From Trichobilharzia regenti (lineage: Eukaryota > Platyhelminthes > Trematoda > Strigeidida > Schistosomatidae): DNA of 64,000 nucleotides. The notes under the pieces are model-generated. The model saw only the letters and a program-made list of their open reading frames with translations. It had not been told where the DNA came from and searched no databases. Location of the stretch: assembly GCA_944472135.2 (NCBI GenBank), contig OX235262.1, forward strand, positions 25,281,362 through 25,345,361. The letters run 5' to 3'. Position numbers and translations under genes: made by a program. Positions 9,617 through 19,970 of this stretch are shown piece after piece; positions within the stretch are counted from its first letter, which is position 1, and the number at the start of each line of letters is the position of its first letter.

Positions 9617-12246
9617 ATGTCCTTGAATCCGGCTGATGATTTTGTTTGGCCGTGGCAATACAATTTCTCGCCGTTTTTCACCCTCCAACCAGATGGCGAA
9701 ATTCGAAGAAAGCAAATAAATATATGGTGTCAATTAGTAATTGATTATTTCAAAAGCAGAAACCAATTCTCTGTCAGTGTTGCCGCCATTCGTGATCCCA
9801 CTTGTCCTCCTTTTAATAATAAGAGTATCCAACGTTCAGCCAGTCCAGATTTAATTGCCCTCATATTGGATGAGTTGTGTAGGCGTGGAAATCTGGAGTG
9901 GCTTGATAAGTGAGTTTCACTGTTTTGTGTGAGAGGACTGTTAGGTCCTCTAGAAAAATCTTCCCTGTGTAATAGTTGTACGGTATTCATAATATAATTT
10001 AATTATAATTTATAAGATTTAAGCTTTGATATGACTCACGCTTTTGGTTGATAATTTATGGGGAAGTTACTAGTTGTGTTAATTTCCTCTACTGTTTCCT
10101 TCAGCTCTGCAAACTAGCATATAAATTTGCCATTTTTTATTCTAGCTGTATCATATTACATATCGCTGATAATTTATTTGGTACTCTTTGCGAGTTTCGC
10201 TGCACTAATGTGACTAAAGCTGGCATTATTTTTTTGGATTCTTCAGTTGTTAGTCCCTGACTTAGTTCTTATCCACATATTCGACTGGGTGGAGGAATAG
10301 TGTTATAGGCTAGCACTACCCCACATTCTCATTTTTCTTGAATCTAAGTTTATTCTTATCGATGGATCAGAGTAAAGTATACCGTCATATTTTGGGCGCA
10401 TGATGATTGCGTAACATTGCTTTGCCAATACCTGTAGTTTCTAAGATCAATTTAGCCCGCCATCATGAGTGCTTTTATTGTTAGATGTGGCCTTTAGTGA
10501 GTCTTAGTGGTGAGTGCTAAGAGATTCGACTTCCTAGCTGCTAAATTGCACTTAGTAATGTGTACCGCAGTAAAATCAGGTGGGCTTTTGGGAAATGTGA
10601 CAATTCAGCGACTAGAGTTTCTGAATGGAATATCCTATAGGTGCTGCCTGACGGTTTCAGTATTTGCATATGATTAAAAGAATAAGCGGCTGCTCAGTTT
10701 GTTAACGAAAATATCAGACCAAATTGACAAAACATCTTAAGTGTCTTAGTGATAATTCTCAAAACTCATCCTCCTGCCTGCTGTTTAGAATACTGATGAC
10801 ATAGCGTGTTAGTTAAAATCAGTGGACCTCTGGTCTCATTCAGAGTAACTGACCAGAGGGAATTGATGTTAGTGGATCCTGAGCACTAGAAAAGCAAGGT
10901 CCTCTTATACATATTGACAGCTGTGATTTTCTACGAAAATGAAGTATAAGGTTGTTCTCACTTACTAGTACTCGTCAAAGGTTCAGACTTATTAAAGAAA
11001 TAGGTGCCAGAATTATTATAATGAATAAAATATCCTTAATAAATGGAACTTCGAGTAGGACAATTCAGGAAGCAGTTCGACTGACGTACAAAAGCACTGA
11101 GATCGCTCACTACTAAAACCCAACTTTGGTCGAACTTACACATTAGTGCTACAACTGAAGCAAAACAACAGGACCTGGTGGTTTAAATACAACAGTGTTT
11201 TTTGGGTTAGTAAAGATTTACTGACTACGATAGCTAGAGTAGTAGTTGGCATGTGGAGTCGAGATTTCACGAGAATGTAGATCATTAGTTAAAAGGTGGA
11301 CAGTTCTTTCTCTGTTAGTTACCAGAAGAACCTACCATCACTAATTATTTCAAGATAGGTGAATTTAAAAAGCAGCTTGAGAGAACCATTTAGTCGTCGT
11401 GTATGGAGTAGATCTTCAGCCTTCGAGGGGCTGTGAAAACACGTGTTTTTCTGCGTCTGTTACGCGTGAATCAAGAGGTATTTTAGTAATGTCTATTTGT
11501 AAAGGGAGTAATAAATGCACACTATGCTAATCAAGTAACTATTAATGTGAACTCAGGCATATACGAACTTTATGTTGCCGTAATCCAACATTATCTATCA
11601 CGGTTGCGAACGCCATTGTCCTTAAATTTTTTTTAAATGTGCACATGGAAGTCTGTTTATCGTTGGTTTCTTAAGAGCTGGGTCGTCGGAAGAGGAGAGC
11701 TTCCGAGATGCAGATTTTACTAGATAATCTAATTTCTTTTTTAGGCAAAGACTTCAATTTTCAGAGTCTCCTGATTGCACTGAGCAGAAACTTACTTCGA
11801 TTAGCAACTATAGGCTGTAGAGCATTGCACATACCTGCTGTAAGGACGGATATAGTAATATAATCAAATCAAACAAGTATATACTGTCATGAGTTCATTT
11901 TAAAAGCGTTTCAACTTTTTTTAAATTTAATTGCTTGTATATAGCTGATATCTATATTTTTAAGTCTACGCAGAATTTGTATGTTAAATTTTCCAGATCT
12001 CATAACAACGCTAGGATTGTTTGGCGAACATCTGAAGAATGGGCTGATCTGATTTCTAAATGGGCTCGATCAACTGGCCATGGGAATTCAGTTTGCACAT
12101 TTTATGAGCTAACTGACAGTGATAATACAAGACAAGAGGCTTTTCATGGACTTGATATAACGGTTTTGATAGATGCGTTGACTGTACTGCAGAAACGTGG
12201 CAAAGCTGAATTAATGGGAGATGCAGGTGTTAAGTTTTTCTGCTAG
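9617..12246 (+). CDS. VPS25: VPS25, ESCRT-II complex subunit (2 exons)
   Basis: Exon 1 is 9617-9909 and exon 2 is 11997-12246. The donor is GTGAGT at 9910, the acceptor TTTTCCAG ends at 11996, and the intron is in phase 2. The protein has 180 residues; human VPS25 has 176. Family blocks in order: FVWPWQYNFSPFFTLQP at the N-terminus (the PPXY-like ESCRT-II contact), winged-helix 1 with RKQINIWCQLVIDYF, GNLEWLDK at the exon junction, SEEWADLISKWARSTG and FHGLDITVLIDAL in winged-helix 2, and a C-terminal GVKFF. VPS25 binds VPS36 and VPS22 and recruits ESCRT-III (VPS20) at endosomes for cargo sorting and membrane budding. The ATG at 9617 is chosen because homologous sequence begins there; the frame is open slightly upstream with no other ATG. 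Confidence 0.95.
9910..11996 (+). other. VPS25 intron
   Basis: 2087-bp intron in phase 2. I see no ORF of interest and no clear retroelement in it. It is AT-rich unique-looking sequence. Confidence 0.8.
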
Positions 12247-12779
12247 TTCTTTGTGTTGATGATTACTGGTTGTCGAATGATGCTTCACGGAGAACTAACC
12301 GCTTCCTAATGAAAATGAATCCTTTGTAATATACAAATCTTTCATCTGCGAACTCTATGGGTTTAAATTTGTTTTGTTTCGATTTCTGTTTTTATTTCTA
12401 TATAATTTGAAAAGATATTATTTGATGGTTAGATTTTATATTTGTTGACAAAGTTCAGTACTACTAAACTATTTTGGTTACTATACTACATAATGTTTTA
12501 TTAGTGCTAGAGAGAGCTTAATTGTAAGCAAAATATGTACAGAGGAACTAATAATGTAAGAAAAGTTTTTATTTTCACTTCTTGTCGCTGGGATTCATTT
12601 TCTCAATGGAACTGTTACTTGTGTATATAAATAAATGGAACCGTTTATTTTATAAAATTGGTAATTAATATCCATCATGAAATAAATTGTTATCTATTTA
12701 TGTGTAGGAACTGGAAAAGGTAACTACAAGGTTTATTAACATAATCTTAGAGAGAATTAAGGTTCTGTAACTCAGGTAC
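12247..12779 (+). other. VPS25 3' flank with possible poly(A) signals
   Basis: AATAAA occurs at 12630-12635 and again at 12681-12686, about 385 and 435 bases past the stop codon. Either could end the VPS25 mRNA. Otherwise no gene. Confidence 0.4.
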
Positions 12780-13023
12780 GTCGGTGGCACATCGGTAAGG
12801 ACTCTCGTCGACCATGCACATGGTCCGGGGTTCGATCCCCGACCGACGCACTTCTTTACCCCGCTAAGCCAGAAATAATGCCGGTAAAAAGAAAAGGTTG
12901 GTCTGGGCATGAGGCTAGCAACCCCATCCTGTAAAAATAATAAGACACTGCTACAAAAACTTCAAGCCACTAGGTTGAAGCCCTATGTTCCACTGGGGAC
13001 GTGAAGGAAAAATTATTATTATT
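12780..13023 (+). repeat. tRNA-derived SINE, copy 1
   Basis: Starts with a tRNA-like head: A box GTGGCACATCGGTAAGG and a consensus-like B box GGTTCGATCCC near 12830, then a body ending in a hairpin (CTTCAAGCC-acta-GGTTGAAG) and the tail GAAGCCCTATGTTCCACTGG, followed by ATTATTATT. Three further copies lie at 19013, 19735 and 22260. Flanks TAACTCAG on both sides look like a short target duplication. The head could fold partly like a tRNA, but the anticodon arm is irregular, so this is not a tRNA gene. Confidence 0.75.
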
Positions 13024-13220
13024 TAACTCAGTATTTAAGTTGAATATGTGAATATTCAGTTTACACCTAGCTTATTCCATAAGGTTTTATTCAGTGAATA
13101 CTACTTCACCTCATTATTATCCTCTCTGTTCAGTTCACAATTCACTTATTGGGTTTTTCATTTCAATAATTGACTGATTGAGTTTCAACATAGAACTTAG
13201 CGCAGAAGTGCAACAGTTCA

Positions 13221-15830
13221 AGTTATTATTATTATTCGCTTGGGTTCCGAGTGGCTTCAACAACACATCTCCACTTTGTTTTATTCTCTTCTCCTCTTCA
13301 CCTGCCTCTCATCACTTCCTCGCAGTATCTCCTCCATGTCACCCTAGGACGACCCACTCGTCTCTTCGCGTCGGGATTCAACTCGAGTGACACACGATTT
13401 CATTCGACAGCTACCTCAAAGTGGGCCCGTTCCATCTCCACTTCCTCCTATATATTTGTTGATCAATCGGCTCCTGGTTGGTTTTTTGCCAGAGTTTCTT
13501 GTTACCAATTGTTTCTAAATGTCCATTTGATCTTCAGTATAGAGCCAGCGAAGGCAACTACTGATAAAAATCTGCAACCTGTTAGAAATCCTTTTCATGA
13601 CACACTGGCAAAGTTTCTGACCCATATAGGAAGACCGACTTGACATTAGTGTTGAAAATCTGAATCTAGTTCTTTATGCTATGGAGTGTAGTGCAAAAGA
13701 TTCCCAAACTGGTTCCAAGTTGATGAAGGTGTGTCTTGCCTTTCCTATTCTGGCCAGCTTTGACATCTTTATCCGTTCCGGTTGCCTGTGGTTGAAATGA
13801 TGCTTCCTAAATAAGTAAAGGAAGGAACTGCCGTCAAATTTCTCCCGTTGATAATGATTAGTGCTGTTTGTTGCCACTGTTGGTTGGTTGTCTTCATCAT
13901 CTCCATCTTGTCTATGTTCACCTGCAGTCCTGTTTTCGCTACGTGCCCGTTCAGCCAGTTTGTTGGTTTTCGCCTGTTAGTCTTCTAGTTTGTGTGACAT
14001 TAGACATAAATCATCCACCGCGAAATCCACATCTTCTGGAGTCTTCTTATTGGCTCGGCATATTCCTGTCTTCTCACTTCCACGCACAGTCTTCCACATA
14101 ATCCAGTCCGTCACACTTAGGGATATCATCGGTGATAGTAGTCATTCTTGTCTTACTCCTGTATTCAGTTTAAACGCTACGCTGATTTTTCTGTGGTCGA
14201 TCACTTGACATGTGATATCGTCATATGGCTGTTGATTGAGGTTGATAAAGGTTTGGAGCGCTGTATACCGTAGTGTTGAAGCAGTTTCAAAATTACGCTA
14301 TCGAAGGTCTTTTCAAAATCAATGAAATTGACATAGAGGTTTGACTGGCACTCTATGTTTTGTTTGATGAGGATGCGTAGAGTTGCTTTTCCTGAATCTA
14401 GCTTGTTCCAGAGAGTAGAGTTCTGCATCCAGTGCATCTTTTATTCTCTCCAGGATGACATGGCTTGGTATTTCGTTTGGTGTAGACATCAGCATGATTC
14501 CGCATAATTTCTTGCAGAGGCCTAAGTAGCCGTTTTTTAGTAGCTATATAAGATAGCCTTTCTTCCAATCAGTATTCACTTTTCTTTCCTTCCAAGCTTT
14601 TTGTAATAATGGCGTGAAAACATCTGCTGCAGTCTGTGGGTCTGTACTCAGTGCTTCGAGGAGAATTCCGTCTGATCCTGCCGCGTTCCTGACAGGCCTC
14701 CAGTAACCTCATTGCAAAACTGGCAGTGGGTTGCCCAACTATGGTGGTATTTCTGGACGAGTTGCAGGTGATGGTCGATTCAAGAGTCCTTTGAAGTTAT
14801 CAGCCCAGTAATCTCCTCCTTGGTAATTAGATTCCCTTAACCATCTCTTATAAGTTTCATGTATGTTGACCTCATCCAGGATACGGATTGACGTGGTTGT
14901 CCGATGTGGTCTGTTTTGCTTCAGTTGGTAGTGTGTCATAGAATCGTCTTTTATCTTTCAACTCACTTTTCTTTACTTTATTGAGTACAGTGTACACTGA
15001 ACTCAATTACTCCTGTTGTCCATCTGTCCATTGAGTTGTCTTCTGTTTCAGCATCCTCCTCCTCTCTTCTACTAGCCTCTGGGTATCCGTTGAGAGCCAT
15101 CCCTTGTCTTGCCTCTTCTTTCTTACTAAAATGGTGGTGCATGCTTCCTTGAATATCGCCTTCAGAGAGTTTTAATATTATTCCACACACGTTTTCTTAA
15201 TGATGCCACGTAATGTCTCAGGCTTTGCTGCGACGGCTGCAGTGAAGGTGTCTTTCATAGTCTTTCAGTTTCTGAGTGTTAAACCTCAGTTGCAGTCTTT
15301 TGCCGATTGCTATGAAGACTTTCGACTTGACCTTGATGGTTCCTTAAACTAGATAATAGTCTGAGCTCACATCTGCTCCCCTCCTCAACTTTGTGTCCTG
15401 TGGGCTGCATCACCAGTTCCTTGAGATTGAGATGAGCTCTGTATGGTTTTTGGTGTATCTATCAGGTGAAATCCATGTTTGTACACGCTACTTCCAATCA
15501 CCAAATTGTTGAAAGCACAGAAGTCTTCCAAGAGTTCTCCGTTCTCATTAATTTCCTAAGGCGAAAGCCTCTCGACCCATGATGAGTCATCTTCCTGAAT
15601 TATCTGCTCCCAGTTCAGCTGGCATTCATATCGTACATGAGAATTTTGATGTAACCATTCGGGATGCTGTGAATTACTGTTTACAGTTGTCTATAGAAAT
15701 CTTCCTTGTCTTGTTCCGAGCTGTTTATAGGTGCATAGCATTAGGTGATTGTGACCTTCTATCATTTTGAGTTAAATCTTGCTGTCATAATCCTGGAGTA
15801 GATTGGTTCCCACTGTACTGGAGCTCTCCC
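13221..15830 (-). pseudogene. Decayed RTE-type LINE, RT and endonuclease remnants
   Basis: Minus strand, many stops and frameshifts. Recognisable pieces from 3' to 5': tail GAAGCCACTCGGAACCC plus (AAT)n near 13221-13250; C-terminal RKWRWNGPTLR; ARIGKARHTFINLEPVW at about 13700; the RT palm block LYVNFIDFEKTFDSV at about 14320; RKKRQDKGW at about 15115; and endonuclease-like fragments to about 15800. Order and motifs match RTE LINEs of the schistosome SR2 type. No frame is intact, so it is immobile. Confidence 0.75.
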
Positions 15831-15960
15831 GACCGAAAGCTGCTACCTTGATGTGGTGGTCGAGCTTGAACACCGCAATGTCCCAACAAACTATACTGGC
15901 TGAGGCTTATGTCTCTTGAGGTCCTACTATGCCAGAAAGGTTGTTTAGATAGTGGTTAGA
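15828..15960 (+). repeat. RTE 5' UTR segment in inverted orientation
   Basis: This segment (GCTGCTACCTTGATGTGGTGG, ACCGCAATG, GGTCCTACTATG, then AAAAGCAGCTACC) is a diverged reverse-complement copy of 17293-17440. The two face each other across the endonuclease fragment, so 15828-17440 has inverted ends. Confidence 0.6.
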
Positions 15961-16847
15961 CAAAAAGCAGCTACCCAGTCCAATCGCAAGACGAACTTGG
16001 CACACACTAACGCATGATCGGAGTCCAGGCATGTGTTCCAGAAGGAGCGACAGTCTTGTATGCATCCTTGCCACCGGAAACTGACAGCAATATGATCAAT
16101 CTGAGTCCAAGCTTGCTTCGCAGAGGGAGGATGCCAGGTAGCGCTACGGCGATGGCTGTGCCGGAAGTTGGTGCTGGCTAGAAATAGGTTGTGATCCGCG
16201 TAAAGCTGCAGAAGATGGTCCCCATTATCTGACTTGCGACCATGTAGTCCCCATTGACCACTTAGACGATTCTCCTCCGAGCTTAGACGCCCGACCTGTG
16301 CATTCAAGTCCCCAGCCAGCACTACGATATCCCTCCAACCCGCCTGTCTCAAGAGATCGCTGAGTTGGTAGTAGAACTCATCCTTCAATGCATCCGGGCT
16401 GCAATCCGTCGGTGTATAGGCAGAGACAACAAATAGGCACCGCCTATCTGGCCTACTACTCCTTGCTTTCGTTTAACCTTCCAGCCTCACAGCACATAAA
16501 CGACTGTTAATGGGAATCCAGTCGAGCAATGCAGCTTCGGCTCTAGCACTCAGTGCGACACTGACACCAGCTACGCCGGATGCCGACGTCACAGGGTCCC
16601 CGGATAAGCGCAGGTGGTGCATACTGCTAGAACTTCCAGACGGAGAGGATAGTCGAAGCACTTCACTGGGATCTTGAATGCGGGTCTCCGAAATGCAGCA
16701 GACATCGATAGCGAGGTTTTCCAAAGTTCTTACCAACCCTGCCTGTTGTCCGATTTGCATCAGCGTCCGAACACTGTAGGTGGCCAGCTTGAACGCGGCA
16801 CGCGGTTTCAGGATATCTGGGTTAGATGTCACATTTGGGGCAACCAT
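15945..16847 (-). pseudogene. RTE endonuclease domain, broken into two frames
   Basis: Frame 16473-16847 carries the start of an AP endonuclease: FKLATYSVRTLMQIGQQAG, IDVCCISETRIQ and a GVSVALSARAEAAL block. Frame 15945-16388 carries the rest: IVVLAGDLNAQVG, QIDHIAVSFRWQ and LDSDHALVCAKFVL, including the SDH catalytic triplet. Between them, 16389-16472 is shifted. The RT part is missing. Motifs and order are those of RTE-clade LINEs. It is less decayed and more GC-rich than the RTE copy to its left, so it is probably a younger, separate insertion. Confidence 0.75.
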
Positions 16848-16925
16848 TTTGGGGATTACTCACTAACATTTCGAAACGATACAGATAGGCTGGGAATCTC
16901 GACAAAGGCGAAAGGCTGTCGAAGG

Positions 16926-17288
16926 TTAAGAAGTCAAGTTTAGCAAGGTAAAATACAGAAAACTATGTATAAAAATAAAAGTAAGGTAGGAAGGACATAA
17001 GTTACTTGAGGCATCAGTGTTACTTGAAATCATTGTTAATAGCGCGCGATGAGTTTCAATGAGAGTTTGTTGCTTTATTTCATTCATTGTGTGAGGGCTG
17101 AGATACTGCCCAGGCGCCCAGACCGAAGCAGGTGGTTTTATTAAGGGATCACCCCGAGCCTTTGACCTGGAGTCTAATCCGAAAGGCAGCGGAGCAGCAT
17201 CAGGAGCTGCATTCCCATGGTTGATGGTGACCCATATGGGTTCATACGCCATTTGATCCGATTGGATACTGGAGCCCATGTACCCCAT
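16926..17288 (-). CDS. Small ORF upstream of RTE endonuclease (120 aa, unknown)
   Basis: Intact ATG-to-stop frame between the RTE 5' UTR-like segment and the endonuclease frame. The sequence shows no known motif; the C-terminal third is hydrophobic (YLTFIFIHSFLYFTLLNL), possibly one membrane span. It may be a short first ORF of this RTE family or a chance frame. Confidence 0.35.
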   Translation of the reverse strand: MGYMGSSIQSDQMAYEPIWVTINHGNAAPDAAPLPFGLDSRSKARGDPLIKPPASVWAPGQYLSPHTMNEIKQQTLIETHRALLTMISSNTDASSNLCPSYLTFIFIHSFLYFTLLNLTS

Positions 17289-17292
17289 GGTA

Positions 17293-17440
17293 ACTGCTTT
17301 TAGTTTAACCGCTATCCAGAGAACCTTCCTGACATGGTAGGACCTGCAGGGACAGAGTCCCAGTCAGTTTAGCTTGCTGGGTCATTGCGGTATTCAAGCC
17401 CAACCACCACGGCAAGGTAGCAGTTATCGGCCGGGGTGAG
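17293..17440 (-). repeat. RTE 5' UTR-like terminus
   Basis: On the minus strand it reads GGCCGATAACTGCTACCTTG and continues to AAAAGCAGTTACC just before the 120-aa ORF. Its inverted partner is at 15828-15960. It probably marks the 5' end of the RTE copy. Some RTE elements carry HDV-like ribozymes here; I could not see the required pairings. Confidence 0.5.
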
Positions 17441-17639
17441 TAGATAGTATCACAGATAATACATGTAATAAGAATCTCTGCCTATACTATGCAGTTCAGT
17501 TACTGATTTAAAAAGTTCGTGAGTAGTTCTTTTCTGACACCTGACTCCCTCTTCACACAAAATCTGTGCTAAATATGGTATGGTAGAATTTTTATATTTG
17601 GTTGTACGAGCGTAAATTCTTACGACTATCCTATAAAAT

Positions 17640-18390
17640 TCATTAGGAAGATCATTAAAGGCCAAAAACAAAATAAAAATAGTTGTGGAACTAGTAATAA
17701 TAACATAAATAAGAGAGAATATAAGTCATCTACAGTCATACCATATAAAGACGGGACATCTGAGACACTAAGTAGGATTCTAAATAAAGCAGGAATTAGG
17801 GTGGCATTTAAACCTACAAACTCACTCAGGGACAAGCTCTGTAGGTTAATAATATAATTTACAAAATACGCTGCAATGACTGTTAGGTCAACTACATAGG
17901 TCAAACTAGTAGGTCAGGGGTAGTCAAATTGTCAGAACATACGAATTTAACCAAGGGAACAATGAATGACCCCGAGAAGATAAGTAATTTAGAAAAAAGC
18001 TCAGCAATTGCAATGCATACGCTAACACACAACCACACAATAAGGTGTGTGGGGTAGGGTTAAAATTCTAAAAAGTAATCTAGGTAGGTGGAGAGAGAGA
18101 GAGGTTGATTACTGAATCCTTGTTCATCGAGTCTACACCAAACACATGCAATAGGAATGACTCGTCACTCATACCTGAAATATGGAAAATACTATTACCA
18201 ATCAAATCAAGTGAAAATCAAATGAAAAACAATGGAAGGAACTATATAAATGAATTTAGGAAGTCGTGTGATTACCTTGATATGATTATGAGCGGCAATA
18301 ATTTGTGCTCGAAACGTCATCAGTAAACATTACTGTATAACACTTTGAGACTTTATCAAAACAAAATTGACCCATAATGGAATTACACTC
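17640..18390 (+). pseudogene. Penelope-like element (PLE) 3' fragment with terminal repeat
   Basis: Plus strand translation near 17735-17840 gives SSTVIPYKDGTSETLSRIL followed by AGIRVAFKPTNSL, the linker between RT and GIY-YIG endonuclease seen in PLEs. The endonuclease part is scrambled by frameshifts. At 18300-18390 comes a terminal-repeat motif (CTCGAAACGTCATCAGTAAAC, then ATAATGGAATTACACTC) that recurs at 23570, 27805, 53600 (reverse) and 61110 (reverse). Confidence 0.6.
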
Positions 18391-19012
18391 AACCACATTG
18401 CAGAAGTTTTATTCTTTTCATATTTATCGTCACACTACTTGTAAGTAACCGAAAGTGAAATTACGAAATTTTCACCGTTGTACTAAAAGTTTCAGCAATA
18501 ACCGTTTCGTTCTTATAGATTTTATCTTAAATGTACGATCATATTCATAGATTACTTGAAATGGACAACAACAACAAGCAGTGTCTAAAAGTTTGATAAT
18601 GAGGCGAAATACTGCAATGGAACAAGTTTGGTGTATTGAGAACAGAATATTGAGCGAAGAGACTCTTTTCAGAGAATTTATTATCATGTTGTACAACCGT
18701 ATATATATGGCTTTTAAGAATTTATATCCGGTGAGGGAATTAGGTCAAAGGTGTGAATGCATGAAATAATAATAACAGTATGAAATGCAATTAAAATATT
18801 TGTGATTATAATCATAGTTGAATGTCAAGTAGCAAAACAATTAATGTCATATATAGAATAATACAGTTGTATTTGTATTCATATTAGAATTCATGAGTTA
18901 ATTGGTGGATGGTGACTAGCATTGGAATCGAGAATTCGCGTTTCGTCCTATTTGAGACTCGTCAACTTGATGAGTCTGCATTCCGCAGTGAATGATGATG
19001 TTCCCGCCGAGA

Positions 19013-19150
19013 CACCGGTGGCACAATGGTTAAGACGCTCGCCTACCATGCACATGGTCCAGGTTCGATTCCCGGCCGACTCACACCTTTAACTAGCTAA
19101 ATGAGTAATAGGACTGGTAAAGACGAAAGGTTGGGAATAGATAAGATAGA
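19013..19150 (+). repeat. tRNA-derived SINE, copy 2 (3' truncated)
   Basis: A box GGTGGCACAATGGTTAAG, B box AGGTTCGATTCCC and body ACTGGTAAAGACGAAAGG match copy 1. The LINE-like tail is missing. Confidence 0.7.
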
Positions 19151-19440
19151 AGTCAACATTGTATGTAATAACAAAAAAGAAAATAAAAACTATGATTTTG
19201 GATTTAGAATGACAAGTAGGACAAGTGAGAACAATGCAGAGTGAGAATAGTAATAATACTAGTGCTACTACTAATAATAATCATAGAAATAAGGGAAATG
19301 TGCGTAGAAAAACTGAATAAACAAAATAAATAATTAATTATATGAATAAATAAATAGATGTGTATCCATCTACGGCCAAGGCAGAAGTAAGGATTGTACA
19401 TACTTCTTTTATACAACACAATGGTCTGGCTTAAATTCAT

Positions 19441-19713
19441 GAACGAACAACGCCTGTGCTGTCTTTAGAACTCTGCAACGAAAAAACGCGACAAGTTAGC
19501 ATGGATTCGGTCGATGATCTTAAAATCGTGGTCAGGGTTGGCACAGTGACAGCAGTCGATCAGGTTTTCAATAATAGAGCTTCCCACACACTTCCTTTCT
19601 CCCTTGTAAAACCATGTTGCTGGAATATGTTCTCGTATCCGTGTGGAAAGCGTCGTCTTGCTACGACTGATGTACTTTGCTCCACAAGAGCAGATGAACT
19701 GATAGATACACAT
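19441..19713 (-). pseudogene. PLE GIY-YIG endonuclease fragment
   Basis: Frame with YQFICSCGAKYISRSKTT, STRIREHIPATWFYKGER and a CCHC-like stretch. This matches the Cys-rich start and core of PLE GIY-YIG domains, with YIGR changed to YISR. No RT is attached. The SINE at 19735 begins right after it. Confidence 0.65.
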
Positions 19714-19734
19714 GGAGGCGGCCAGGAGGGTATT

Positions 19735-19970
19735 TTTTTATTTCTTCACGTTCCCAGAGGAACATAGGCTTCAAGCTACAGGCTTGAAGTTTTGTAGCAG
19801 TGTTTATTTTCATAGGATGAGGATGCTAGCCTCATGCCCAATCTTTCCTCCTTACCATCTTTTATTACTAGCTTAGCGAGGTAAAGGAGTGGGTCCGTGG
19901 CCGGGGATCGAACCCCGAACCATGTGCATAGTCGACTAGCGTACTAACCGCTGTTCCACCAACGCATGGC
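19735..19970 (-). repeat. tRNA-derived SINE, copy 3
   Basis: Minus strand: head GGTGGAACAGCGGTTAGTACG, B box GGTTCGATCCCC, body and hairpin, then tail ending GAAATAAAAAA. It is nearly full length. Confidence 0.7.

Noticed and set aside
12780..12850. tRNA gene
   Set aside because: Good A and B boxes, but the anticodon arm is irregular, and four dispersed copies share a long non-tRNA body and LINE-like tail, so it is a SINE.
17293..17440. HDV-like ribozyme at the RTE 5' end
   Set aside because: I could not find the nested pairings (P1/P2/P1.1) by eye.
18290..18330. Hammerhead in the CTCGAAACGTC terminal motif
   Set aside because: GAAACGTC with a GAGC/GCTC pairing is suggestive, but the other half of the core is too altered in every copy here.
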